Shown here piece after piece: positions 12,739-23,618 of a DNA stretch of 64,000 bases. The notes beneath the pieces are model-generated. The model was not told the DNA's origin and ran no database searches. It worked only from the letters and a program-made list of their open reading frames with translations. Where the stretch lies: assembly GCA_022749755.1 (NCBI GenBank), contig CM040446.1, positions 16,864,080 to 16,928,079 on the forward strand, in the 5' to 3' direction. The translations under genes and the position numbers were made by a program. This DNA comes from Azadirachta indica. Taxonomy: Eukaryota > Streptophyta > Magnoliopsida > Sapindales > Meliaceae. How positions within the stretch are numbered: position 1 is the first letter of the stretch; each line of letters starts with the position of its first letter.

Positions 12739-13085
12739 AAGCACCATTTGCAGTCATCGATTTTCTCCATCCATCCATCCATCCATCAACAAAAGTAAAA
12801 TAGTTGCATTTCATTTCTATGATTGGATAATTGATTCTTCCTTTTTTTTTTTTTTTTTGGTTGTTAATTCTATATATTGAGAGAAAATGATTTGTTAGTA
12901 CCATGTTTTAGTCATTGTCTTCCAAAATCAAATTGACGGATGAAAATCATTGCTTATTAGACTTATTTTGGTCAAGACATTACATGTCTAATAATATATA
13001 GTTATATATTATTATTCGAGTTGTGATGATCTCATGCATGATTACAGTGATCAGATTTTTTCTTTCTTTTTCAGTTTTCCATTTG

Positions 13086-13087
<2 letters not shown>

Positions 13088-13114
<27 letters not shown>
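13088..13114. repeat. (TA)n microsatellite
   Basis: About thirteen uninterrupted TA units. Confidence 0.9.
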
Positions 13115-13116
<2 letters not shown>

Positions 13117-13377
13117 AAACTGTTGCGAGACATTATATTTCAGGATGAATGAAGCAAACCCAATTCATTGAATTATATATATGGGTATAAAAGCAATATT
13201 ACAGCGGGTGGTCACACAATCACACAATCTTTGCACTTTATTAATTCTATTACAATATAATAGTAGGAGTAAAGCAATTAGGAAGCTGATAGAAACCATG
13301 CATGCAAGCCAATCGAAATAACAATTACAAACAAACTATACCAACAATGCCTAAAAATGATTGAAGGACAAACCCCC

Positions 13378-13438
13378 AAAAAAAAAAAAAAAAAAAAAAA
13401 AAAAGTGAGTACAATATATATATATATATATATATATA
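13378..13438. repeat. Poly(A) tract followed by (TA)n microsatellite
   Basis: About 27 consecutive A residues (13378-13404), then a short spacer and about twelve TA units ending near 13438. It lies just 3' of the FPF1-like stop codon (minus strand), probably in or near its 3'UTR. Confidence 0.85.
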
Positions 13439-13529
13439 AATATGTATATATAAATATATGACAGCAAACAGTAGTTGTGGATGGATGGGACGATTGCAAG
13501 AGGAGATGAATCGAAGTTGGTTTGGGTTA

Positions 13530-13874
13530 CTAGATATCGCGAACATGGAATACATTGGGATTTTTCATGACGATATCATACATGTAAACTGAGTTGAACT
13601 TGGAGAAGTCTCTAGGAAGAGAGATTAAATCAATGGAAGAATGCTTGTGGAATTGGAAGAGATCAGGATCTCCACCGTAATACCTTTCCCAACCCAAGCC
13701 TTTCAAGATTTGCTCAAGCAAAGAATATGAAGATACAACTTCACCTGAAGGTAAGTGCACCAAAACTTTTCTTCTTGAAGAATTCCCCGGTGATCTTCCA
13801 TCAGAGGATTCTGCTTGGGGGTTCTCGATAAGGCGGATTACGCCATTTTTTTTAAACACCCAAACGCCAGACAT
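13530..13874 (-). CDS. FLP1: FPF1-like protein (flowering-promoting factor 1 family)
   Basis: Single exon of 114 residues, the normal FPF1-family length. The family signature is present: [15 protein letters not shown] at the start, [51 protein letters not shown] and the C-terminal [16 protein letters not shown]. Known role: small protein without an enzymatic domain, expressed in apical meristems, linked to gibberellin response, flowering time and cell elongation. Intronless, like its relatives. A decayed second copy lies about 1.9 kb downstream at 11405-11690. Position beside ABC1K1 and FLA genes matches the remembered Arabidopsis FLP1 locus (At4g31380), hence the symbol; this is orthology by context, not by tree. 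Confidence 0.93.
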   Translation of the reverse strand: MSGVWVFKKNGVIRLIENPQAESSDGRSPGNSSRRKVLVHLPSGEVVSSYSLLEQILKGLGWERYYGGDPDLFQFHKHSSIDLISLPRDFSKFNSVYMYDIVMKNPNVFHVRDI

Positions 13875-13993
13875 TAATTTCTGTTGTATTTATCTATATA
13901 GCTAGAGAGAAATATTGATTAATGAAGAAGGGAAGAAATTAAAAATTTGTTGTGTGTTGTTGTCTTGGTGAAGAAAGGAGAAGGTAGTAAGGG

Positions 13994-14004
13994 GTATATA
14001 TATA
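13994..14004 (-). promoter_or_regulatory. Probable TATA element of the FPF1-like gene
   Basis: TATATATATA lies about 125 bases before the start codon on the minus strand, a normal distance for a 5'UTR of about 90 bases. A G-box CACGTG sits further upstream at 14498-14503. Confidence 0.45.
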
Positions 14005-14103
14005 TGTGTCAAAAGGGAAGCAAAAGAAAGAAAAATCAAGTAAGAAAATACTCTTACTCCCAGGGGGGGTTTAAAGAATAAGAGAGGAAATGATGGAATA
14101 GAA

Positions 14104-14152
14104 TGGGATGGGATGGGATGGGATGGGATGGGATGGGATGGGTATGTTTAGC
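14104..14152. repeat. (TGGGA)n pentanucleotide tandem array
   Basis: Nine or more perfect TGGGA units in about 49 bases, 230 bases upstream of the FPF1-like start codon. It is G-rich on the plus strand with runs of three G every five bases, so four-run G-quadruplex folding is possible. Confidence 0.92.
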
Positions 14153-15163
14153 TTTGGTAGAGAATCAAGATACTGTGGGTCCAAATAGGTTTAAATAAAA
14201 GGCTACATGGATGCTAGTGGGATGTAATTAAGGGCACACGTACCATCCAGACCGAAGGGCATGGGTTTTTATTAGCTTGCTAGGAGAATCTTTTTTTTAT
14301 GTTGTGTAGGCTTTCCTTTGCTTAGCTTTAGAAATTTTAGAATATGGAATCTTGGTACACTTAGTATATTATTATTATTATATACATATATATATACTAT
14401 TCAAAAGTCAATCAAAGAAAAAGATATTTTTTTTTTCCTTATATATATATATATATATATATATTTTTTTGAATGGCAAATTAGATCACGAGATGTCCAC
14501 GTGAAGAGAGTGGCGATAGATTTGTATATGTGTTAGTGGGTTTGGTTTGGTGACTGAAAGCACCGGCAATATGTGGGTGTGTTTTCTTTCTCTTTGTTGG
14601 ATACTTATGATTGGGAAAAAGAAATATTGAAAACCTTATGTTAAAAGGTACTTCTAGTCTTTTTGTTTTTGTTGGCTTTTCTGCTCCTTCATCATATAAA
14701 TCTTTGCTTTAATTTACTGCTTCTCTTCACAACATTATTTATTATTTCGATCTATATTTCATATTTATGTATATATATGTATGCATAGTTTATTTTTCCT
14801 CGGATTAAGTATTTTATTTTATCTAATTAACTTATGAGTCCATTGATAAATATTAATTGGTGCCAAATGATTGCGAAATAATGACGATCATATATTGCAT
14901 TGTATATTTGTAAAAGAATATATAGTAACAAATCATTAATTCGTTTGGTCAGCGTCAAAGTAGTGACTGATCAAACTCTGATCTCCCTTCACTTCCTAGG
15001 ACAATTAACTAAATTTATATACACACACACACACATAATTTCCCTTTTAATTACTGAGTATAAATTCAATGCAAGTGATATATGTCAAATAACTCAAAAT
15101 TTTTTTAAATCATTTAAGAAATAAATTATATATGAATTGAGCAATAAACACCCATGACATGAT

Positions 15164-15195
<32 letters not shown>

Positions 15196-15938
15196 ACCCA
15201 AAAATTCTCTTTTTTACAAATTCTTATATAGTCTTAAATAAGAGGTTTTGCATTATTTGCAATCTTAAATATTCAAATATATATTAATCTTACAATTTTT
15301 TTAATAACACTATTTAAATTTGCGATTGAACATTTCAATAATAAAATTTGACAATTATTAAATTAATCTTATTCACAAAATAAATAAATAAATTTAGATG
15401 TAGATATAAATATAGATATGAAGTTGAATTTAAAAAAAAAAAAATGATCGATTGATATGAAAATATCCAACTAAAAGGACCACTTGAATAGCAATATGTT
15501 TCAATTATCATTATCAAATTATTTATGGTAAGTCCCGTGGTCGCTCTCACTCAAAAATTCTAAAACAGTATTCTACAGCAAAAGGATTTATAGCAAATGT
15601 TGCCCACATGGCATCACATGGGCTATATGGTCCTCCACCAACAAGACCTTGCTTACTTCTCTTGTCAAATCTATCATTAGCACCAACCCTTCTGTCCCTC
15701 ATTTTCTTTTTGTCAAATAATACTGCGTCGACTTACAAAGATATATATCAAAGATAAGATACCAGCATGCATTTTTCTACATTTTTCCCTTCAATTTTTC
15801 CATCATATATAATAATAATAATCATCATCATCATCATCTTATATATCTAGCTATATATAACTTTCGATATATATATTATATATATATATATTGATCCATA
15901 TTGCATTCTCATTATGCAAAATGTGATCATTAATTTGC

Positions 15939-15969
<31 letters not shown>

Positions 15970-16337
15970 ATCACAATCAATATATAAATTTCCACATATA
16001 TGCATATATCTTGAATACTTAATTTGATGTTCGAATATTAATTTAATTTATGTTTTTCAAAATATATATTTAATTAATAGTCAAATATAAATTAATTGTT
16101 AAATCTATATATTTGCATTATGAATTAAATTGAAATGCTTTATATTTTATTTAATTACAAGTAAGCGGTGGTCCATGCATGCAAATTAATAAAACTTAAG
16201 GAAAGGGTGGGTTAGCAGTGTAAAATAATTGAAGTAGAGAAGAGTACGTAGCTGAGAGTGATTGGATTCGATCGAAGGCAAGGAAGTGGGAAATGCAAAA
16301 ATTGTGCATGCCTTTCTTTTCTATTTGCTTCGTTATT

Positions 16338-16386
16338 TTTCTCTTTAAGCAAGACATAAGGGTTTCTCTTTAAGCAAGACATAAGG
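16338..16386. repeat. Perfect 24-nt tandem duplication
   Basis: The unit TTTCTCTTTAAGCAAGACAT plus AAGG occurs twice back to back with no differences, so it is a recent small duplication in non-coding DNA. Confidence 0.85.
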
Positions 16387-17325
16387 TCCTTAACGAAACT
16401 GACTTATCATTGCGCCCCCCCCCATCTTTTTTAAGGAAATCTTAAGTGGTGCCAAAATCAATTCTTTTTTTTTTTTTTCCTTTCTTTTCTATATATATAT
16501 ATATATATATATATGTTTAAATTTGTTTCTGTCCAATCAGGATCTTCCATCTGCCATCTGTTTCCTCTTTTCATTTTGGATAAAGCTTCACTAGTATCGA
16601 CTTTATAGCTTAGATCACCATAAGCTTTCTGAATTGTTCTCAATATTACAATGGATAAATATAAATGAACTATATACACACACGCACGCATACAAACTTG
16701 TAGATTCTTCCTCAGTTATTGCTCACTTGCTGGCATGCAAATTCCAACTCATTAATTCACAATACATAATTAATATTGATCATCAAATTAGAGGAAAAAT
16801 TGGAAAGGGTGGAAATTTTACAAGCTAACTAGAGAAAGCACACGATGGAATTAGTTAACATATGATCATTATCTAATTGATTGTTCATATATACAATAAA
16901 TAAACAGATAATTTATTTACAGCACTAATGAAGCAATTTGGTGAAGCTTGTAGAGAAATAGATGGATATATGGATCGATCGATTTGTTAATGGTGGATAT
17001 GGGGAATTATATTTATATATGATGAAGATGAAAGGCGAGCTTTTTAGTTGGCAGCAAGAGTCAATGATATGCTTCATGCCAATGATTCAAGCTACTTAAT
17101 TTTGTCAGCTTATACACAGTTGTTTGGATTTTGGAAGACAAAACCAGCTCAGCAAGAATTTTTCATTTTCTTTCCTTTTTTTTTTATAAAAAAAATATAT
17201 TATATGTTTGGATTTCTTCTTCTTCCTCTCTTCTCAGTACACTTATCATTATTATTTTTCAATCTTTATATTCTAGTGTTATCAAATTACAAAGGGGAAT
17301 TTAGTGGGGACAAAAAATTCAGCAA

Positions 17326-17328
<3 letters not shown>

Positions 17329-17358
<30 letters not shown>
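17329..17358. repeat. (TA)n microsatellite
   Basis: About fifteen TA units, among the longest in the window. Confidence 0.9.
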
Positions 17359-17360
<2 letters not shown>

Positions 17361-17689
17361 TGCACCACAAACTTTATGATATATATACTTACAGCTTTTG
17401 TTTTTTTTAATCTCCCTTTCAATTGAGAATCATGGAAAAGCAGCATCCACTTGAATTAGGTCATACTCCATCAAAACGCCATACTTTCAACAAGCTAATT
17501 AAATTTTCAATCACCGCATCTAAAGCCCATATATAATCTTCTCCAAATTAACAATTCTTATACACAACCTAAATATTATTTTTGTCCAAGTCTTTGGCTT
17601 CAAACTCAATCTTAAATACCGATTTTCTAATATGCATTCACGGTGTAATCCAATATTATATATAGCACATGAGAGTACAAAAATTTCTG

Positions 17690-17691
<2 letters not shown>

Positions 17692-17722
<31 letters not shown>
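17692..17722. repeat. (TA)n microsatellite
   Basis: About fifteen TA units. Confidence 0.9.
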
Positions 17723-17723
<1 letters not shown>

Positions 17724-19213
17724 TTTTATGGAGATAGAGATATAGAGAAATGGGTTTATATATATATATATGTAACTATAGGTCCTTTGACAGGGTATAT
17801 GTACCAATACAAAAAAGTAGCTTATAGAAAACATTTATTATACAAAGTAAACTTAAGCGGGTCATCTATATATTAATTATATCGATCGGCAGCTGGCAGC
17901 ATATGTGCTCAGTAACGTATTAGTCACATAAAGAGAGATTAAGAGAATAATTCAAAAGTTAATTAGAGGGTATTAGCTAGGTATAACTTGTATTAGTAAT
18001 TAAGGATCGTATATATTAATTAGCTAGCTTGTGGAGATCTAGCTAACTAGCTAGCTTATGAAGGAATATTGCAAAAGTTAAAGTAAACAAACGTTAATTA
18101 CATATATTATACTATATTAGCAGGCTAGCTAGCTAGGTTTAGCGTATTATATTATATTAATTATAAATTAGCACCAATATTTCATTTCATGCACGGCGAT
18201 GCCATATATTCCCTAATTAATGATTAAAATAATTAGAATGACAGGAAAGGGATCTATTCCTTATAACTAACTAATAACTTACTTTAATAGCTAAACACAT
18301 CCCTTAATTTTCTATGAATCTTAATTAATATTTCTTTGAAGATAAGAAATATTAATACACACAACACAAATCAATAGAGAAGATTAGTGACTAAGGAATT
18401 GGAGAAAGTCTTGGGTGCTTCTCGAGTATCGTCGCTAATTTGATGTACTATTTTTTCACTCAATCAATAAATAAAAGTATATTATTTTAGTTTTTTCTTT
18501 TCCTGGCCTTTTTTTAAAATTATTTTTACTCCTAAATATTTCAAAATTAAAAAGATTTCTTCTAAATTTTATACTGACTAAATTCTTTATAGTGTTGACA
18601 TATAACTAATAACGATTAATCGAGTGAGGACATCACATCAGTTACATATGTAACACGGTGTGTCCTCCTAAATCTTCTATTTACATAAGTATATATGTAT
18701 ATTGTTCAATTATTACTACTTAATTAGACACATAGATAACATAAATAATTCTAAGAGAATTTAAGCATATTTAAAATATATTTTATGTTGTTGGCTTTTT
18801 TATTTAATTTGGAAAATAAATTAAAGTAAGTAAAAAATTTAGGCACTTTATTTTATTAATATTCAATATGATGTGATTCTGGTAATTCGTGATTATAATA
18901 AATTGCTAGCTAATATCAATTAAGGAACAAGGGAAAGCTCCGGTATGTAAATGTCCCTAAAGCAAGGAAAAGTCAGGATTAATTCTTTTTCATTTTTATA
19001 TATGTAATGTAATTGGCAGCATGCATGCATGCATGCAAAAAGGCTATCTATATATATTATCTTCAATTTATTTATCATATTTTATAATATATCATGTAAG
19101 CTATGGTCTGTTTAATAATTACCCAGCCGCATTCACGAGCGTCTGTGGAACTTAAAGCAACTGTGTAGTTTATTATTATTTTCTGTTGGTGTCCTCTCCT
19201 AAACAATATGTCA

Positions 19214-19214
<1 letters not shown>

Positions 19215-19249
<35 letters not shown>

Positions 19250-19272
19250 GTGTGTGTGTGTGTGTGTGTGTA
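19215..19272. repeat. Compound (TA)n-(TG)n microsatellite
   Basis: About sixteen TA units, a CACG interruption, then about ten TG units. Alternating purine-pyrimidine throughout. Confidence 0.9.
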
Positions 19273-19658
19273 CAGTTTAGCTGAGCTGGGAAAATTAAGC
19301 TTATATATGAAGCGTTTAATTAGTTGGTCTTTACCATATAAACCACAAGCACACATTTATTTATTCTCGGCCATAAACTATATGCTGTGGTTTATTTCCA
19401 ACACTCTCAACAATAAGATAAATCTGAATATGTTCGACAGCATTTTTTTCAGTTGAACAAAAATTAATCAAAATTACGGTACCAAATATATATCATTCTG
19501 ATATTATCTTTTAAGTGAAAAAAAAAAAAACGAAAACTGTTTAGTTTCCATCCGGAGTATTAATATGAACAATTGGATCAACTGTTAATATATATAAATG
19601 TATGTTATAAACCCACACTGTTAAAAAATCTCTTTATATATATATATATATATATATG

Positions 19659-20027
19659 GATAGAATCAACAGTTTTTTTATTTTATACAAAATTTTACAT
19701 CAATTATAAACCATTGGATATCAGTACATCCAATGATTAATATTGCATCTAACATATGTATTAATTATGAATGTATTAATTATGCATTAATTATATAATT
19801 AGATGCAATCTCAACCGTTAAATGTGCGTATATCCAACGGTTTACAATTAATGTAAGATTTTATGTAAAATAAAAGGGTTATTGATATATAGGAGTAAGA
19901 TTAACATCTTATTTATTTTATATAAAATTTTACATCAATTATAAACCATTAAACATAAGCACATCCAACGATTTATAATTGATGTAAGATTTTGTGTAAA
20001 AAAAAAACTGCTCATGTTGCCCCTATC
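19659..20027. mobile_element. MITE-like non-autonomous element with nested inverted repeats
   Basis: Outer ends are imperfect terminal inverted repeats: GATAG...CAAC...AGTTTTTTT at 19659 and its reverse complement ending CTATC at 20027. Each end abuts a (TA)n tract, consistent with insertion at TA. Inside are two foldback pairs: 19676-19719 with 19831-19875, and 19913-19950 with 19962-20000. All four arms share TTTTACATCAATTATAAACC or its complement. The first hairpin also holds an inner pair, TTGCATCT/AGATGCAA, at 19743 and 19801. No coding capacity. The superfamily cannot be assigned by eye. Confidence 0.65.
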
Positions 20028-20123
20028 TATATATATATATATATATATAATCCTTTGAAAACTTCTCTCCAGAATGCAGAGGACTTGCATACGTTCCAGC
20101 TTAATTCCCGAAAATAATTAAAG

Positions 20124-20860
20124 ATGAATACCAAGGCCTTTGCCCTACTTTTTTTTTTTTTTTCTCCCTCTATTGGTCTTCTTCTCTGCAGCAAATTCCT
20201 TCAACATCACAAAAATCCTAAGCAATGCCTAGCTCTGATGTCAGTACCTTCAGTGATCTTCTCAATACTACAGACAGGCTTAGTTCAAAAAATCAACCGC
20301 CCGCCTCTCAACTATCACCGTTCTTGGATCGGAGGGCAACGCTGTCGGTTCTCTTCAAGCTAGAAAACCTAGAAATTAAAGACGTTGAGAATATATTGAG
20401 TAATCGCGTAGTTCTTGATTACTAGATATGACATTGAAAAACTGAAAACACTACCAAACAAAGCTTCCACACTTTAACCACGATGTTCCAGGCTACTGGT
20501 TCGGCGCAAATGGGACATGGGTTTTTAAATGTTACAAGAACTTCTTCAGGAGGAGATGTTGTGTTTGTTCCTGGAGTGAAAGAATATTATTCGCTGGTTT
20601 CTGCTACGGCATACAGTAAAATCTGTGTATTCTCAACCTTATAATTATTTCTGCGAATCAAATTAGTCAACCAATTGTTGCACCTGGGATTGATGCAGCT
20701 CATTCACAGCAATCTGCTACGATGGCCGGCAAAGCAAAGGCTCCTTTCGAAGTCTGGTAGCTAGTGATGGTGATGATCAGTCTGAGTCTCCGACTGATGA
20801 TGACTGATGAAGCAAGGAAGGAGTCAGCTTCTGCGCCTGATGGTTCGAGGACGGTGGGTT
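20124..20860 (+). pseudogene. Fasciclin-like arabinogalactan protein pseudogene
   Basis: Nucleotide order matches the intact FLA gene at 22782-23618. A hydrophobic signal-peptide-like start is followed by remnants reading AANSFNITKILSNA, TFSDLLNTT, TITVLGSEGN, a NRVVLDY segment, FQATGSAQMGHGFLNVTRTS, GDVVFVPGVKEYYSLVSATAYS and SQPIVAPG. These lie in different frames. A TAG follows the SNA codons near 20226. The codon after VVLDY is TAG (about 20421-20423) where the live copy has TTC (DYF). Further frameshifts follow, and the proline-rich tail is truncated. It is a decayed tandem copy in the same orientation as the live gene, with no intron to suggest or exclude retroposition. Confidence 0.85.
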
Positions 20861-22690
20861 TAATTTGATGGCGGTTGATGTTGAGTTTTGGTTGGATTTT
20901 AAGATTTAATATATTGATGACATATTTTGTGTAGAGGATTTTTAATTTTAATTAATTAATGAATATCATAATTTAATTGAAGAAATTTAAGATTTTATTA
21001 TATTGTATTTTCACCAATTGAAAGCATTATTAATGATAATATATATATATATATATATATATAGAGTCGTTTCGATAGCATTAATTATTAACATAAAATC
21101 TTTGTAGACACAAAATTACGGCCGCTAAATTAATATTTCCAATACCGATACAAACACCAATCATGTCATGTGATTTTGTGGACGACAATTAGCTTAGAAG
21201 TAACAACAGCAAAACAAATTAAACTAACTCACAAGTGATAAAAGCTAAAGCAAACTATGAAAGTCAAAACCGAAGAATTTCTGGTTAGAATATGGCACTT
21301 CTCGATTCCCCTCTTATACAAACAAGAAGAAGATTTGTTCATTTTATGTAAAACTCTCCTCATATTTATGTGTGAGTAAATTTTCTTTCCCTATAAAAGC
21401 AGACATCACCTAAATAAAGTGTACATATCCAAACAGTACTAAACTCGATTTAATTAAAATTCTCAATTTCTGATAAATTTCTAATCTACATATAATGTGT
21501 AATACTTTAAAAAAAAAAAAAACTGAAAAATTCCTTTCAAGAATGTGCTCCAATGCTTATCAATTCTCATTCTCATTACAAGTATTAGCAGCCCTTACTT
21601 TTAGAATTTTGTTTGGGATTTAATATTTCAGCAAGTGCAAGGCAAGGCAACAACGTTACATTACATTAAGGCAATGTGAGTTCAAAACTTATACCACCCA
21701 AAATCCAAAATTATTTATTTTCATTTTTAACAAAATTTAGGAATATATACTGTTGCTGCCCAGGATCGAACTGGGGACCTTTAGTGTGTAAGACTAACGT
21801 GATAACCACTACACCACAGCAACAGAACATTGTAAATTTCATTTTATTTCTTAAATAATAAAACATAGCTCAATATGAGAATATTATGCTCCATAAAGAT
21901 TATTTAATCTACCCACTACTAAATATAGATTATATTTCAAAATAATAGCGCGCAATTTTCAAATTGTAAAATTCAAAAACTTTTTTTTTTAATTATATCA
22001 TAGAATTTAAATTTATTCTATAATATAATTTATACGATAATTTCTAAAATTGAGATAGTGATGATTTTGTTTTTTTATGGACAATTTTTATTAAGGAAGA
22101 TTTCATTCATATATTGCACGAGGAAGATTTGTTCTCGATTAAGTTTAAATGAAAAAAAGTTATTGAAAATAATTTCGTTCAAATACATATACTAATTTTA
22201 TTATTTTTAAAATTATATCAAAATAAAATTTTGCAATCTTTTAATTTGAAAAACAATCTTTAGATATCATATGAAATATATTTCTAAATATTCAAAAAAA
22301 TAGTATGAATACTAACTCATATTTTTGAATTCTATTCAAATTTTTGTTCGAATTGCGAATCAAATGAACCCAAGCAATTTCTATTAAAACAAATAAATAC
22401 TCTAAATTATTGTACTTTAAGAACACCGTAATAAAATTACATTAGTTGCAAAGAAAACCATAATTTCCGGAAACAACGAAATTAGTTATTGCGAGTGCTG
22501 CGTTTACTGCAAAAAATATTACGTACGTACACAGAGATTTGACGTGTATCTGTTTCACCGAACTTAAATTAATTGGTTTTCCAAAATTTCAGCTAATATC
22601 TTTCCGCCTTAAGTTAAAGAAGTTCACCCTCACCGCTGTAACAGCCAGCGTCTTCAGTTTCTCTTTGTAATTTTTAGCAGTTGCTTTTCG
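20861..22690. other. Intergenic space between dead and live FLA copies
   Basis: AT-rich, with (TA)n at 21041-21062. It contains the tRNA-Val gene at 21751-21823; no other gene is supported. Confidence 0.5.
21751..21823 (-). tRNA. trnV-UAC: tRNA-Val (anticodon UAC)
   Basis: On the minus strand, 73 nt fold as a complete cloverleaf without an intron. The acceptor stem GTTGCTG/CAGCAAC has seven of seven pairs, with discriminator A at 21751. The D-loop region holds TGGTGTAGTGGTTATCAC (internal A box). The anticodon loop is CTTACAC with anticodon TAC, which reads GUA (Val). The T stem/loop CCCAG-TTCGATC-CTGGG gives the GGTTCGANNCC-type B box. CCA is not encoded, as expected for a nuclear gene. A T-rich stretch suitable for Pol III termination lies downstream. 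Confidence 0.93.
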
Positions 22691-22691
22691 G

Positions 22692-22698
22692 TATAAAA
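22692..22698 (+). promoter_or_regulatory. TATA box of the FLA gene
   Basis: TATAAAA 84 bases before the start codon, giving a predicted 5'UTR of about 50-60 bases. Confidence 0.6.
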
Positions 22699-22781
22699 TT
22701 TATCCGAATAATCTTTTTTCGGTCATCAACGATTGAAAACGACGGCGCAGGGATTTCAAAACTCCGTGGTAAAGAGAGACC

Positions 22782-23618
22782 ATGGATTTCAAGGCTTCTT
22801 TCCTCGTGGTGCTGGCTGCATTTTCTCTCTTCTTCTATTCTGTTAATTCTATAGACGTAACCAAACGTCTCAGTAATTACCCTGATTTGATCGCCTTCAA
22901 CGATCTTCTCACACAAACAAAACTCGCAGAAAGTGTCAACCGCCGTCGAACTATTACCGTTCTCGCTGTAGATAACAGCTCTATCAGCGTACTTAACGGC
23001 AGAGAAATGGACGAAATTAAGAGAATCTTGAGTAATCACGTTATTCTTGATTACTTCGACATGAGAAAACTCAAGAAAATGAAAAAGAATTCTACTGTTA
23101 CCACTCTGTACCAAACAACTGGTAATGCAGAAGGGAAACAAGGGTATTTGGCTGTCACCTGTTTGCCCGGAAATGAATTTGTTTTTGGTTCTGCAGCTGA
23201 AGATGCAGTTCCGGTTGCTAAATTAGTTAAATCTGTTTATGCTCAGCCGTTTAATGTTTCCATTTTACAAGTTAGTCAACCCATTGTTGCTCCTGGTCTT
23301 GGTGAGGTTATTTTGCCGCCGCCCCCACCCCTCTATACCCCACCTCCGGCAATGCCTCCAGAAAAGCCCAAGTCTGCAAGTGCCCCTTCGCCATCAGAAG
23401 TCGGTGATGACGAGGAGTTTGCCCCTAGTGAATCACCAGTTGAATCACCTGAGGAAGCACCCGTACCGGCCCCCGTTGAGCCACCAGCCAAATCGCCTCC
23501 AGCACCGGCCGAGGATGAGGGTGCAACTGTTCCTTCGGCTGTTTCACGCTTGTACGCAGGTTCGGGCGTCGCTGTTGCTGCTTTGATGACGTTGGTGCTA
23601 AACTTCGTAGGCCTTTAA
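22782..23618 (+). CDS. Fasciclin-like arabinogalactan protein (single FAS1 domain, GPI-anchored)
   Basis: Single exon, 278 residues. Signal peptide about 1-23 (hydrophobic core FLVVLAAFSLFFYSV). One fasciclin domain, about 27-165, with the H1-type motif RRTITVLAVDNSSISVL and the H2-side HVILDYFDMRKL. Candidate N-glycosylation sites are N65, N103 and N158. Then follows a Pro/Ala/Ser-rich arabinogalactan region, about 176-250 (PPPPP, TPPPAMPP, SAPSPSE, APVPAPVEPPAKSPPAPAE). The hydrophobic C-terminal tail after AGSG fits a GPI-anchor signal. Role by family: secreted cell-surface adhesion/wall-organisation glycoprotein; exact function is unknown. It belongs with the FLA3/FLA5/FLA14 class of one-domain proteins. 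A dead tandem copy lies 2 kb upstream. Confidence 0.93.
   Translation: MDFKASFLVVLAAFSLFFYSVNSIDVTKRLSNYPDLIAFNDLLTQTKLAESVNRRRTITVLAVDNSSISVLNGREMDEIKRILSNHVILDYFDMRKLKKMKKNSTVTTLYQTTGNAEGKQGYLAVTCLPGNEFVFGSAAEDAVPVAKLVKSVYAQPFNVSILQVSQPIVAPGLGEVILPPPPPLYTPPPAMPPEKPKSASAPSPSEVGDDEEFAPSESPVESPEEAPVPAPVEPPAKSPPAPAEDEGATVPSAVSRLYAGSGVAVAALMTLVLNFVGL

Larger units (their letters stand above)
11691..13529. other. Intergenic space 3' of the FPF1-like gene
   Basis: No supported gene. It holds a G-box cluster (12659-12738), a single G-box at 12263-12268, an (ATCC)n run near 12766-12787, poly(T) near 12843-12859, (TA)n at 13088-13114 and 13414-13438, and a poly(A) tract near 13378-13404. The open frame 12106-12327 has no recognisable family. 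Confidence 0.5.
14153..19658. other. Gene-poor AT-rich intergenic stretch
   Basis: No supported gene. Frequent microsatellites: (TA)n near 14442-14462, 15942-15965, 16490-16514, 17329-17358 and 17692-17722; (CA)n near 15020 and 15166-15184; a GCAT run at 19018-19037. Short open frames here encode Tyr-Ile runs from (TA)n and are artefacts. Confidence 0.6.

Noticed and set aside
13278..13555. Open frames with Tyr-Ile runs (also at 16458, 17520, 19075, 19208, 47144)
   Set aside because: They are translations of (TA)n and poly(A/T) tracts in non-coding DNA, with no domain and no splice context.
22674..23141. 155-codon minus-strand open frame
   Set aside because: Antisense shadow of the FLA gene; no recognisable family, and the plus frame has signal peptide, FAS1 domain and GPI tail.
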